Shown in pieces: positions 34,834-44,376 of a stretch of DNA of 64,000 bases; positions within the stretch are counted from its first letter, which is position 1; the number at the start of each line of letters is the position of its first letter. A model generated the notes under the pieces. It ran no database searches. It saw only the letters and a list, made by a program, of their open reading frames with translations, and was not told the DNA's origin. The translations under genes and the position numbers were made by a program. Source of the stretch: Cliona cf. orientalis (lineage: Eukaryota; Porifera; Demospongiae; Clionaida; Clionaidae); NCBI GenBank assembly GCA_963930775.1, contig OZ005698.1, forward strand, positions 2,238,501 through 2,302,500, in the 5' to 3' direction.

Positions 34834-36255
34834 TTAAATTATTAATTTTGTTGTATCACCTGCAGGCTTATCAGTAAGCTGAGTTGCCGAATATTTACGA
34901 CAACATGAGCACTTATCTTTCATTCCCTTTAGATCGGTACTTAGATTTCGACTCCTCAATATCTTGATAATCCAATCCCCAAACTGCAGCACGGAGATCA
35001 CACTCAATCCCAGAAAGAGTCCAAGTTGTCCACCAATGTCCGATAAGAGAGCAGTGACGGAATATACACTCCTCGTAATCTGGTTCTGAACATTCAGTGT
35101 CTCAAAGTACACACTAACCGTGAGAAAATCATCGGGGAAGAGTGTAGATTCCAGGCCAAACCTTGCCGCCAATGATCGTAATTCTTCAGCTGGTAATGAA
35201 GAGTAGGATACTGATGTTTCATATTGAGTAAATGAACATGCACTACGACAGTTGCAAGTATCTTGCGGGAATGTTAATGCATCCACTATACAGCAGATTT
35301 TCTCCAGTGTACAGTCAGGAAGCTGGGAATAGCGAGCAATACCTGGGCTATAGAATGACCTTGCTATAATGCACTCACACTTGTCAGCTATTCTACTATG
35401 CATACAGTCCACAAGGCAAGTTGACTCTGAATACGAAGCGCCTGATAGAAAGTTGAAAGTGGGTTCATAATTACTCTGTGAACTACATGTACAATTTCGT
35501 TTTGTTTCATCTTGGATATCTCTCTGTTCCATGCGAATTAATGCATTTCTCCTAGCAGGAACACCAATTCCTAGGTTGGCCGGTACAGGGTGCTCAGACT
35601 GAGCATTTATGGTGATTATCAAACCTAAATTTAGGATTGTTGTGGTGTTTGACTGATTAATATTCGATACTAGTTGTAGGCCCTGTCGCTGACCTGTGAC
35701 ACTGGACTGAAAAAGTGGCCTTACTCTCCCCGAGTTAAACGTGTAGCATATACCCAAGTTAGTAAAGACAGGTTCGAATACTTCTGTTACATTACATGAT
35801 TTACCGGCAAAGAAGCAACTCTGAATGAAATCTTCCACTGGCTGTCTTGATTGTATAGCGAGCTCCTCAAAGGTTGTGCTGAGGATATCAGTGCTTGATG
35901 TAGACACAGACTGCAGTACTTGATTACAAGTTTCTGAATCAATACTCACTAAAGGTGCAGCAATCTGTATCAGATCAGTTAAATTTAATTCTTTGAGTAT
36001 CCCAAGTAGTACTTGAAAACTGTTCAAATTGCACACAGTCACAGCAGGAAATGTCAGAGTGTGGTGCCTTGTTGCAGATATGGTGGTTGCTGTTGGCCGG
36101 CTGACAAGGTACTTGATACGATCGGTGATGTTGATCAGACAGCCGATAGTAGCCCCCAGCGCAATACCCACCCACAGAAGATGCTTAATGATCATTGCCA
36201 TTCTGCGAGCAGTGAGGGATCTACACCCGCACTTCAATTTCCCTTTGCAAGTCAT
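34834..36255 (-). CDS. ASC/DEG-ENaC-type sodium channel subunit, subfamily 2
   Basis: A single-exon gene of 473 residues from ATG 36253-36255 (MTCKGKLKCGCRS); the frame is open 14 codons further upstream without ATG. TM1 is LLWVGIALGATIGCLI, the post-TM1 motif FPAVTVCNLN. The extracellular domain carries the same Cys landmarks (ICYTFNSG, STCLVDCMHS, CTLEKICCI, CRSACSF). The pore is GLFLGLSVISVLQFGDW, and the tail is short (CSCCRKYSATQ...). It is closest to the gene at 44377, with which it shares the SLTARRMAMIIK N-terminus. The His-Gly motif is missing. A few residues present in the sister gene are deleted here (for example CNVTE against CGNVTE), but the frame is open throughout. Confidence 0.9.
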   Translation of the reverse strand: MTCKGKLKCGCRSLTARRMAMIIKHLLWVGIALGATIGCLINITDRIKYLVSRPTATTISATRHHTLTFPAVTVCNLNSFQVLLGILKELNLTDLIQIAAPLVSIDSETCNQVLQSVSTSSTDILSTTFEELAIQSRQPVEDFIQSCFFAGKSCNVTEVFEPVFTNLGICYTFNSGRVRPLFQSSVTGQRQGLQLVSNINQSNTTTILNLGLIITINAQSEHPVPANLGIGVPARRNALIRMEQRDIQDETKRNCTCSSQSNYEPTFNFLSGASYSESTCLVDCMHSRIADKCECIIARSFYSPGIARYSQLPDCTLEKICCIVDALTFPQDTCNCRSACSFTQYETSVSYSSLPAEELRSLAARFGLESTLFPDDFLTVSVYFETLNVQNQITRSVYSVTALLSDIGGQLGLFLGLSVISVLQFGDWIIKILRSRNLSTDLKGMKDKCSCCRKYSATQLTDKPAGDTTKLII

Positions 36256-37500
36256 TCTCTGTTGTTCTGTAGTACACTGCTGCTGACGAATCCACAATAA
36301 TGATGATAGAGGCGATTCAAAACCTCTGCCTGTTCAAAATAATGAATGATAAACAATTATTATACACAATGTCATATAGTTAGCTATGAGAGCTATATAG
36401 CTATATAATATATATCTCTGCAAAAACTATATTGGATCATATTAACCTAACATGGATTATCTCAGTTGCACTCACTTCTAGTCACATGAAAATGCTGCAT
36501 GATGAGAAATCACCATATTTGTACACCTACCATTGTTACATGATTGTTTCCGTAGTATATTGATCGATAAGCACAATACTGCTTTCTATACTTGGCATCA
36601 TCTAATCTAAGTTCTGTAAGAACGTGACTTATCTTTAACTTAAAATGTTTTTTTGGAACTGAAGTTTAATTTATGGACTGCACGCACACAGTATTATGAT
36701 TACTGATCAATACTATGAAAATAATTGCTATCATGTAACAATGGCAAGTGAAGGAAAGGATCTGATGATTTTTTTTAATAATTGTCTTTTGTTATGTGAA
36801 TCTGCTCTGATTGTTATTTGCTTTTGCTGGGTTCACAATTTTCCAATTCCTTAGTGTGCCAAGTCGTTTCTCACTTTAATGAAATCATGCAGTCCAGGAT
36901 GTACTCCAGAAGTACCCATGCACACCCCCCCCCCACACACACACAAGCATAATACTATATATGTTACATGCATACACACATACACAAACACGTGCACAAG
37001 CACACACACACACACAATAATAACTAGAGCTCTCTCGAGCACAAAACCCTCGGCGCGTTGCATGGCATTAGCTACATACTTCAACAGTTGCATGCAGAAA
37101 AGGGGGGTAGCTAATTTAAGGGACTGTGGGCAGCCGGAGTAAGACTACATGTACTAGGATTGGGGACTAGGCTAATGCACTGCGGTGTTATTCAAGGTTC
37201 AACGGCTCACAGCAGTAACAACCCTGGTATGTTGTATCGAATTCCACACTGACACTTGGCACAAGACTGAAACACACTGAGCAATACTGCATGTCCAATA
37301 GTATCGCAACTCACTTGCCAGTTGGGTTCAAGCACTTTAATGCCATGCATGCATACAAGCCAGAGAGTCAAAGAGTAGGCAATTGGCAGCTAAGCCTTAG
37401 AGTTGAAACGAAGCCACTCTCATCCCACGATCGTCAAAAGCTCGCCAGTGGACTGAGCAGTGGGATTGATGCAATCACGCATGCGCTGAGGGTTAATAGA
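36256..37500. other. 5' flank of ASC gene and duplicated 3' flank piece
   Basis: 36256-36400 matches the flank of the gene at 44377 (GATGATAGAGGCGATTCAAA). 36790-37030 matches the CA-repeat-bearing ASC 3' flank at 19150-19400 and 25890-26130 (TTTGCTTTTGCTGGGTTCAC). A CGCATGCG-type repeat end lies at 37478-37497. No gene is seen. Confidence 0.5.
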
Positions 37501-37502
37501 TA

Positions 37503-37952
37503 CCGTATAGCGGGAAATTTTCGTATGGTGCTAATTTTCGTATATTTCGTATGCTCCATCCCTTATACGAAAATAAAAACTGCAAAAATTTGAACGTACG
37601 AAATTTTTTTCCTTTCGCGTGTGACCTTTAACCTATACACGCCACACGCAGTCGCTAGCACGAGGTGCTAAATGCAAGGCTAGCTCACTGAACGATGTCT
37701 CTTTATCGGTTCTGTGCCAAGGCGTTGAAACGAAGTGACCTTTCTGATTCCAGTGGACCGCTATCGGCATCGATTAAGATCAGTGATGCTAGCGTTACCG
37801 TATACCGCACGTAAGTGAGAGCGTTATCAGCTGCGCATGCGCGCAATCTCCCACAGCAAGCATACGAAATTAAAAAATACGAAAATTTATTCTAAGGGTG
37901 TTTTGGCCGATCATACGAAAATTAGCACCAACGAAAATTTCCCGCTATACAG
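37503..37952. mobile_element. Mariner-like MITE (TA target), 450 bp
   Basis: Termini CCGTATAGCGGGAAATTTTC and its right-hand counterpart (CGAAAATTTCCCGCTATACAG is matched within one base) form inverted repeats of about 40 bp, flanked by TA on both sides (37501-37502 and 37953-37954). The ends are related to those of the 59967 family. The interior is not AT-filler but contains a possible coding exon (37695-37810). Confidence 0.75.
37695..37810 (+). CDS. Possible first coding exon carried inside a MITE
   Basis: ATG 37695 opens 38 codons (MSLYRFCAKALKRSDLSDSS, then GPLSAS...) that end at a strong splice donor, CAC|GTAAGTGAGA, at 37811. The amino-acid pattern, with aromatic start and a D-s-S-G-P-L-S motif, resembles short N-terminal exons I associate with transposase- or zinc-finger-derived genes in basal animals, though this is recall without a search. 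No downstream exon is recognised within the next kilobases. It may be a captured promoter and first exon. Confidence 0.35.
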
Positions 37953-37954
37953 TA

Positions 37955-39099
37955 TACAGACCGTATATAGCGCACAACCTATTTTAAATTATTCCGAGCG
38001 AAGCGAGGTTCCCACTCGGGTCCTGGTTGCACTTGCGTGGTTTCCCAAATTTTTTAAACCTCTCTCTTGGCCTCTAGAGCATCATAGGCCAGCCTTTGCA
38101 GTTCGTCAACTGTTGATCAGATTGCTAACCTGCTACCGAGTGTCACAAAGCTGTGCAATGCTTCGTCTTGCCTAAGTGTATGTACCCCATTTGAAAAATT
38201 GTGCGCCACCCTTAAAGCTCGCACTCCACTGTCACAGTTGTGACCCCAAATTCATTACTACTCACAGATTGGCTGACAATCGGCTCACTCTTTAAACATG
38301 TCAAACTGACAACCTAGCTAAAAATTGGACTTACTGTGTGGGCGTAATGTTGCGTCCATGGACTTTTTTGCACATATCCTGTAGTCCCTTTGTCAGCTCC
38401 TTCACAAACATAGAAGATGTCTAAAGCCGGTACCTATCCAATACTAAACTTTCAGACTCCTAGTCTTAACTAGCGCCTCGCCAGAGACGGTCAAATAGAT
38501 CTACAGAACGCAAGGATTTTAGCACCGTCTGACTCGTATTGAGGCAACCTTGCCCCACCCTAGCTAGTGCCGCGTGCTTTGGCACGTGCCAAGCACGAGA
38601 CTAGCCTAGTCTCACGTGCCAGCCCCTCCTACGCTTTACGTAGGAGGGGCTGACATGCGAGACTAAGGCTAGCCACACCCAGCGCTCGTCCTACCTTGCC
38701 TTGTGGGGTGCTAAATCCGGTATCCTCACCATACCGCATCCTAACCATGCATGTACCAATTATTGGCTTGTGCGCTGAGTGAGGAAATTTCTGCACTCAC
38801 ATGTGTCCCTAGTACGTTAAGTCATGCTATCGCTAGCTCGGGCAAAGTCAAGAAGCTTAGAATCGGCAAATGACGCCAAAACTGGCAAACAAAGCGTTTT
38901 CGGAGAAATCTACACAAATCATGGGTTTGGAACGCCATAAGGAACCTTAAACACCGCAAATTGGACTCGCAAACAAGGTAGCTATGTAGCAGCTAGCGTG
39001 ATAACAGACAGATAGACGGACACACAGACCAACTACCGTAACCCTCACGCATGCGCCGAAGGTTAATTATAGAGGGGGAAAGAGAGAGGGAGATGAGAG
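37955..39099. other. Non-coding, repeat-derived
   Basis: It includes the hairpin at 38601-38672 and, at 38890-39063, a copy of the dispersed repeat also at 1381-1560, ending ACCCTCACGCATGCGC. Its last 40 bases are a fragment of ASC 3' flank (AGAGGGGGAAAGAGAG) continuing after the insertion at 39100. No gene is seen. Confidence 0.5.
38601..38672. repeat. Strong hairpin, 72 bp
   Basis: The core stem CAGCCCCTCCTACG / CGTAGGAGGGGCTG has a CTTTA-type loop, and outer arms CTAGCCTAGTCTC / GAGACTAAGGCTAG extend pairing to 38601 and 38672 with few mismatches. It could be a minimal foldback element or a structured RNA if transcribed. Confidence 0.7.
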
Positions 39100-39514
39100 C
39101 AGGGGCGGATCTTGGGGGGGGGGGGGGGGGATTTCTGGGGTTGTAACCCCCCCAAACGATTTTGAGCGGCCCTAGCTCCCACTTATACATGTATACAAGG
39201 CTTACTATAGCTTGGCACAGTAGCTGCCACTGTATGGTTAGTGGTGTAGAGTATATAATTGGCCTCAAACCAACAGGAGGTGCACGGTACACCCTGAACT
39301 TGGCTTCAGCTATGAATAATCTACTGTAGACCACAAGAGTCAGCTGTGGTGCTAGGCGTGGTAAAGCTCTATGTTATAGTACTATACTAGGTCACAGTCA
39401 CTCTGGGACGCGAGAAGATGATTAAAAGTGGGCGTGGTCCCAAAAAATTTCGCGCGCTTTGCGCGCAATTATACCTACAACCCCACCATACTAAAAATCC
39501 TAGATCCACTCCCG
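39100..39514. mobile_element. hAT-like MITE in ASC 3' flank copy
   Basis: It starts CAGGGGCGGATCTTGGGG, ends CCTAGATCCACTCCCG, and is flanked by GAGAG on both sides (39095-39099 and 39515-39519). The empty site is present at about 26150 (GATGAGAGGAGCC), which fixes the borders. The interior carries G/C runs and a TTTCGCGCGCTTTGCGCGC patch. Confidence 0.8.
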
Positions 39515-39719
39515 GAGAGGAGCCAGAGCTAGATCTCCTGTCGTAGCTATTAGCTAATGTTGTGTATCATGCTTTCTTTTACAGGTGCGTGGCTTATGCA
39601 AACGTGAAAGATATATATTAAGCGTTTTACTAAGAAGAGCCTGTCACTACGCATAATTGAGATTGAGTATATATCACTCTTTCACTATAATTATAGTAGT
39701 GAGTATCACTCAGTACTAA

Positions 39720-40083
39720 CAGGAGCATATGAGCCACCCAAAGGGCGGCGATGGAGCGTTCGACTGCGTGTCAGATGTGTTAGGCAAAGTTCATTAGCAA
39801 TGCTTTACCTTATATGGAGTGGCCAGCTGCAGGGTATTTCCATTGGTTAAGCTTGGACCCATCTCCATGGTGATAGCACCGCCGTAGTATACAGTCTACA
39901 ACCACACTACAGACAGCTAGTACAGTGTGGCTTGTACAAAGGTAATCTGCTGTGTACTGCACCAGCTGCACGTTCCAAATAAGGAAGTGTAGTCTTAAGT
40001 ACTTCACCTAACACATACTATAGCCAACCCTACGGTAGTCGGACGCTCCTTTGCCGCCCTTCGGGCGGCTCATATGCTCCTGC
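39720..40083. mobile_element. Inverted-repeat element with 6-bp target duplication
   Basis: Ends CAGGAGCATATGAGCC and GGCTCATATGCTCCTGC are inverted repeats of about 44 bp, including GGGCGGC and GGAGCGT blocks. TACTAA flanks it on both sides (39714-39719 and 40084-40089). 364 bp, no coding sequence. The long terminal repeats and 6-bp duplication differ from the hAT-like set here. Confidence 0.7.
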
Positions 40084-40247
40084 TACTAATAATATTAATG
40101 CACTGCAACTTGCACCCCAGCATCAATTGCTAATGCATAGTCTGACTGATTAACGTTCACCACTAGTTGTAGGCCTAGACGCTGACCTGTGGCCTTGGAC
40201 TGTAAAGGTGGGCTTAATTTTCCCAAGTTGAAAGTGTAGCACATAAT

Positions 40248-40861
40248 CAGGGTTTCATCCAGTGGGAAAGCTTCCCCTCCAAACTCCCTAAAAATTTGAC
40301 TTTAGGCCAGGAAAAAAAATATTTTAATTTCTCAGGCTTTTCCAGCTAAGAAATGATGCGGGCGGGCGGCTTTTTATTTTATTTTTTATTTTTTGGGGGC
40401 GTGGTTCATCACTAACCACGCCCATTTACCGCCGACCTCGTGCAAAAAAGTTTTAATCTATAGCTTAGCCATCACAGAAACAGTTTTGAAAAGTCAGATG
40501 TCTGCCAGAGAGTGGCAAGGCTGATGCTCAAATACAGCCAGCCAGCGAGATCGAGCGGTAAGCTTACTTTTTAGCCGTTAATTTAATTACCACACCCGCT
40601 TAATAATTAAAAAAGGCCCAGCGGCCAAAAAGTGATGCGGGCAGGCCTGAGAAACCAATATTTTTTTGCCTGGCCTTAATATCACAATAAGTCACCAAAT
40701 CAAATCACTATCATTTGTTTTTGATTAAAAATTATCCAAAACAATCTGGAGGAATTAAAGGAATTCTCCTAAAATACGCCCCCAAGGAACTTGGTGTGCT
40801 GAATACGCCCACTCATTTATCGCATTTCCACCACGAATTTTTGTCACTAGATGAAACCCTG
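40248..40861. mobile_element. hAT-like element, 614 bp
   Basis: It starts CAGGGTTTCATCCAGTGG and ends CACTAGATGAAACCCTG. The left flank is ATAAT. The right flank reads ATAA, then the Harbinger-like element at 40866-41303, then TAAT; removing that element gives ATAAT, a perfect 5-bp duplication. Related ends occur at 16915 and at 63055-63443. Confidence 0.85.
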
Positions 40862-40865
40862 ATAA

Positions 40866-41303
40866 GGCCATACCAAATCGATTACATGTTTCACAGGCTG
40901 ACTACAAATGTTGACCTGGGTGGCAGGGAAAAAATAAAATAAAAAGATGAATCTCATTAAACACGTCATTAAAAGAAACCACAAACCGCCAAAAGTATTC
41001 TCATATCACCACAGTTCGATATTTGACAACATCTTGACCACGTTTGACCAGGATGCATTGCTCAACCATGCAACCATGATGCAGATGGTACTCGACAACA
41101 AAGTCTGCCACTTCAACTGCACTGTACATGCTGTACTAGTACATGTAGCTGTCATTACTAGACTAGTAGATACTCTAATTAATGCGCTTTTGCCACACCA
41201 ACTCAGAACATTTGACCACACCCACTAATTTATTTGTTTTTCCTGATTTCTTCAAAAATGGACCCGCCGGATCCGTGAAACATGAAATCAAAATGGTATG
41301 GCC
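40866..41303. mobile_element. PIF/Harbinger-like MITE, TAA target
   Basis: Inverted ends GGCCATACCAAATCGATTAC and the matching GGTATGGCC right end, flanked by TAA on both sides (40863-40865 and 41304-41306). 438 bp. A three-base TWA duplication is characteristic of the PIF/Harbinger group. No transposase. Confidence 0.75.
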
Positions 41304-41339
41304 TAATAGCTTGGCTACAGCTCTGTAGAGCACATACCC

Positions 41340-41686
41340 CAGGGGCGTAGCCAGGATTTTCTGAGGGGGTTTCTTAGCAGTTGCGCGCAAAGCGCGCGCG
41401 AAAAATTTAAAGACCACGCCCACTTTTCGGCCATGCCGTCTAACTAACGATCGCCATTTTCAGCAAGATTTTGCTCGATTCTCGATATTTTGGCAGAGAA
41501 AAGCACAAAAGGAGGAGATCTAGGCTAAGTTTTAGGAGATTTTAGTGCCTGCACATTGAATCTGGAAACCAAGGGGGTTTCCTGATAGATAAATCATACT
41601 AAGATAATACTGAATCTGACTGCCAGGGGGGGGGGGGGGGGGGGGGGGTTTCCGGGCAACAAGGAAACAACTAAGCTACGCCCCTG
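41340..41686. mobile_element. hAT-like MITE
   Basis: It starts CAGGGGCGTAGCCAGG, ends AGCTACGCCCCTG, and is flanked by a perfect 5-bp duplication TACCC (41335-41339 and 41687-41691). The interior has TTGCGCGCAAAGCGCGCGCG and a 23-G run at 41626-41648. Confidence 0.85.
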
Positions 41687-42550
41687 TACCCTGCGCGTAC
41701 ATTGCGCAATCCATACTACTTTCAGTGCATGGCTATAATTATTTTTGTGAAATTGAGAGAAATAATGGAAAATTAACACTTGAAACAGCGTTCTCTGCAC
41801 CCAGACTAGGAAGACATGAAGTTCAACTTGTCAGGGCGGAGAAATGGGGGGGGGGGGGGGGCTTCAGCCCCTCCCCCCCCCCCCCCCCCCAATTTACCAG
41901 GAAACAAAGGGGGCTGAGCCCCCCCATTTTATCACATGCCCATAGCTACCACAAAAGTACAGTAACATAGTTCTGTCATAATTCTAGATGTTTGCAAGAG
42001 TGCTCGAGTAAAAATGGCTACTAAATCAGTCCAAAACTTGTACTGCTGCCAGAATGCATCAGAAACGCTCTCAGAGTCAAAATTTCCAAAATTTTCTGGG
42101 GAGCATGCCCCCAGACTACCTTAGTGCCCAGAGCCTAATTGCTGTTATAGTACATAGTCAAAGGTCTGAGTCCCCCCCCCCCCTATTGTTACCTGTTCAC
42201 CGCCCTACCTTGTACCTATATTTTGTTGTAATACTTACATAGTGATTGGTTCCATGGGGCTTCAGATTTCAGTCACTATAGCATAGACGTCACGAGCATT
42301 ATTTAGAACGTAGACATGCATAGACTATCTTTACCAGTCATACGCTTGTTAGTTGGGCGCATGAGCAGAAAGTATACATGTAGCTACATCATGCATTGAT
42401 GGGAACTGTCGATAGGCGTGGCTACGGTGGCCAACAAAAAGGCACTATTTGTGACGCTCGTGGACCGTATCCCTCAATTTGACGCATACTGAAACCATTT
42501 TTTCGCCGAATTCGATTGATTCGTTGTGCTTTATTAATACGAGTCGCTTA

Positions 42551-43155
42551 GGCCACCCCAAATTAAATGTTGGTTTGGGGTCAAAAGGCATTTCAGAATT
42601 TGAGTAGGTAGGTAGGAAAAAAACTTAATTTAAAGAAAAAACTTAAATATTAAAATTAACCACATTAATAACAATAACAACATGAAAATATCAATGAGTT
42701 ACGCTGACAGTTGTGCCTTCTTAGAAGCTGATGCTTTCGAATTACTTGAAGTCGGGTGCTTGTACTTCCCACGAGTTACAGGCTCTTTTAGTACTTTTAC
42801 ACCCTTGGCATAATAATTATGGGAAGCACTAGCCTTGCAAATGACCCACATGAGAGCTCAGTGTGTATACTAAACAGCTAGCCAGGCACATTAGAAAAGT
42901 AATTAATGATGGGACTAGGAGAAAATGATACACAGTAAGTACAAGGATAGCTACCAACTAATAATAGTTAACCTACAATTCTGAAGAGATAGCTATCAGC
43001 TTGCAAGTCAGAAGGTCCACTTGAGTCATGAACAGGCAGCATGCGCGATCACGTGATCACTGTGATGATGTCATTAATCTAATTAATTTTCCTCCTATCG
43101 TGCAAAATTTCAGTCTGTCGGTCGACCCCAAACAAACAATTAAGTTGGGATGGCC
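42551..43155. mobile_element. PIF/Harbinger-like element, TTA target
   Basis: Ends GGCCACCCCAAATTAAATG and AATTAAGTTGGGATGGCC are inverted repeats of about 33 bp, flanked by TTA (42548-42550 and 43156-43158). Removing it restores the dispersed-repeat text ACGAGTCGCTTA followed by GACGCCTACATCTCG. 605 bp with no convincing coding sequence. Confidence 0.75.
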
Positions 43156-43691
43156 TTAGACGCCTACATCTCGATTTTTGTGCTGACGACAACAACGACC
43201 ACACGACCGATTACTTTACCCCTTGCGCATGCGCGCGGGGTAATGATGGGCTCCGTTATATCACCACATGGTTTGTCTGCAAAAGAACAGCTCAGAATGA
43301 AGTCCTCCACATGGTGCCTTGCTTGCATAATCAGCTCTTCGTAACCTAAGTTGAGGTTATCAGACTGAGACACTGACTCTAGTACATCTTCACAATGTTT
43401 CAGCAGAATTAGAAGTGCGGTTAACTGTAATAGATCTGTTACGTTTCTTTCTTTGAATTTCTCGCGCTCGGATGTGAAGCTGTTCAGATTACACACAGTC
43501 ACTGCTGGAAATGTCAGTGCGTGATGTCTTATGGAGGAGATGGTAGTTGCTGTTGGATCACTGATGAGGTTATCAATACACTCTTTCACTGTGATGATAC
43601 AGCCAGTAGTAACCCCCAGTACAACAGTCAACCACACGACCAGTTTTAAATTAGTCATTTTCACCTTCTTATGTGTCACAAGGAACCTCAT

Positions 43692-44376
43692 GTACTGTTT
43701 CAATGATGATGCTCACTTCCAAGACATTCTCCAGAACGTACTGTCAACTTCTATAATGTTCAATGGTTGAAAAACTGCCAGACAGTTTAATAGTTGTAGC
43801 CGATTAATCTGCTTCTTATGTATGACATGAATATGAAGGCACGCATGACCAGGCACGAAAGAGTCACGATTATCACATGAGGAAATGTAGTGAGGATAGA
43901 AGGAATATTGAAACTGGGATTGATGTCTGTGCAGAAAATAATTATCTGAATTGACCCTAATCCATTGAGTGCTTTCTGTGTAGTCGTATACTATAGCAAT
44001 TTATATGATCAGTGATGAATCAGCAGCTATTAATTACCTACAGTATTCAAGTTTAGCTAGCTACATGTACATCCTGGCTAATAGATCATGTTAGATTAAT
44101 TAGTGACTGCTCATATAATGCAGTACAATAATTATAATGTATAATTACGTGCGGGTGAGTGACACCTGTAAAATTAATGCTGTAAACCAATAAAATTTAA
44201 TGTCCAGTACTATTAGTATCAATAATAATATTATTATAGTGAGACAACTAGACATATACTATTGGCTTACTATTCAGTAGAATAATAATTATACTACATG
44301 TACATATATTATAATAGCTAGAGGCTATTATGGTCTATATCTCTGTACATACATTAGACTCTGAAGTTGTTAAAAA
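43692..44376. other. Duplicated flank and spacer
   Basis: 43692-43985 matches 28947-29240. The remainder is AT-rich and non-coding up to the stop of the next ASC gene. Confidence 0.5.

Larger units (their letters stand above)
41307..43244 (-). mobile_element. Copy of the GAGCTC/CGCATGCGC repeat, with insertions
   Basis: An inverted copy of the repeat at 57754-58140. The end GCTCTGTAGAGCACATACCC is at 41321-41339, shared core words (GCGCATGAGCAGAAAG, GATAGGCGTGG, ACGAGTCGCT) occur around 42355-42550, and the hairpin end TTGCGCATGCGCGCGGGGTA is at 43222-43241. It contains a hAT-like (41340-41686) and a Harbinger-like (42551-43155) insertion and long G and C runs near 41845-41892. It interrupts the ASC relic at TAAT. 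Confidence 0.6.
40098..43691 (-). pseudogene. ASC-type channel relic split by nested transposons
   Basis: The N-terminal part (43245-43691; MRFLVTHKKVKMTN, WLTVVLGVTTGCIITV, FPAVTVCNLN, then ARHHVEDFILSCSF) and a short middle part (40098-40247; CYTFNLGK to GVQVAVH) belong to one gene related to the pseudogene at 27323. They would be adjacent but for about 3 kb of inserted repeats (40248-43244). The C-terminal half, with the pore and second membrane segment, is absent; sequence continues at 40083 into an unrelated insertion. Confidence 0.85.
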
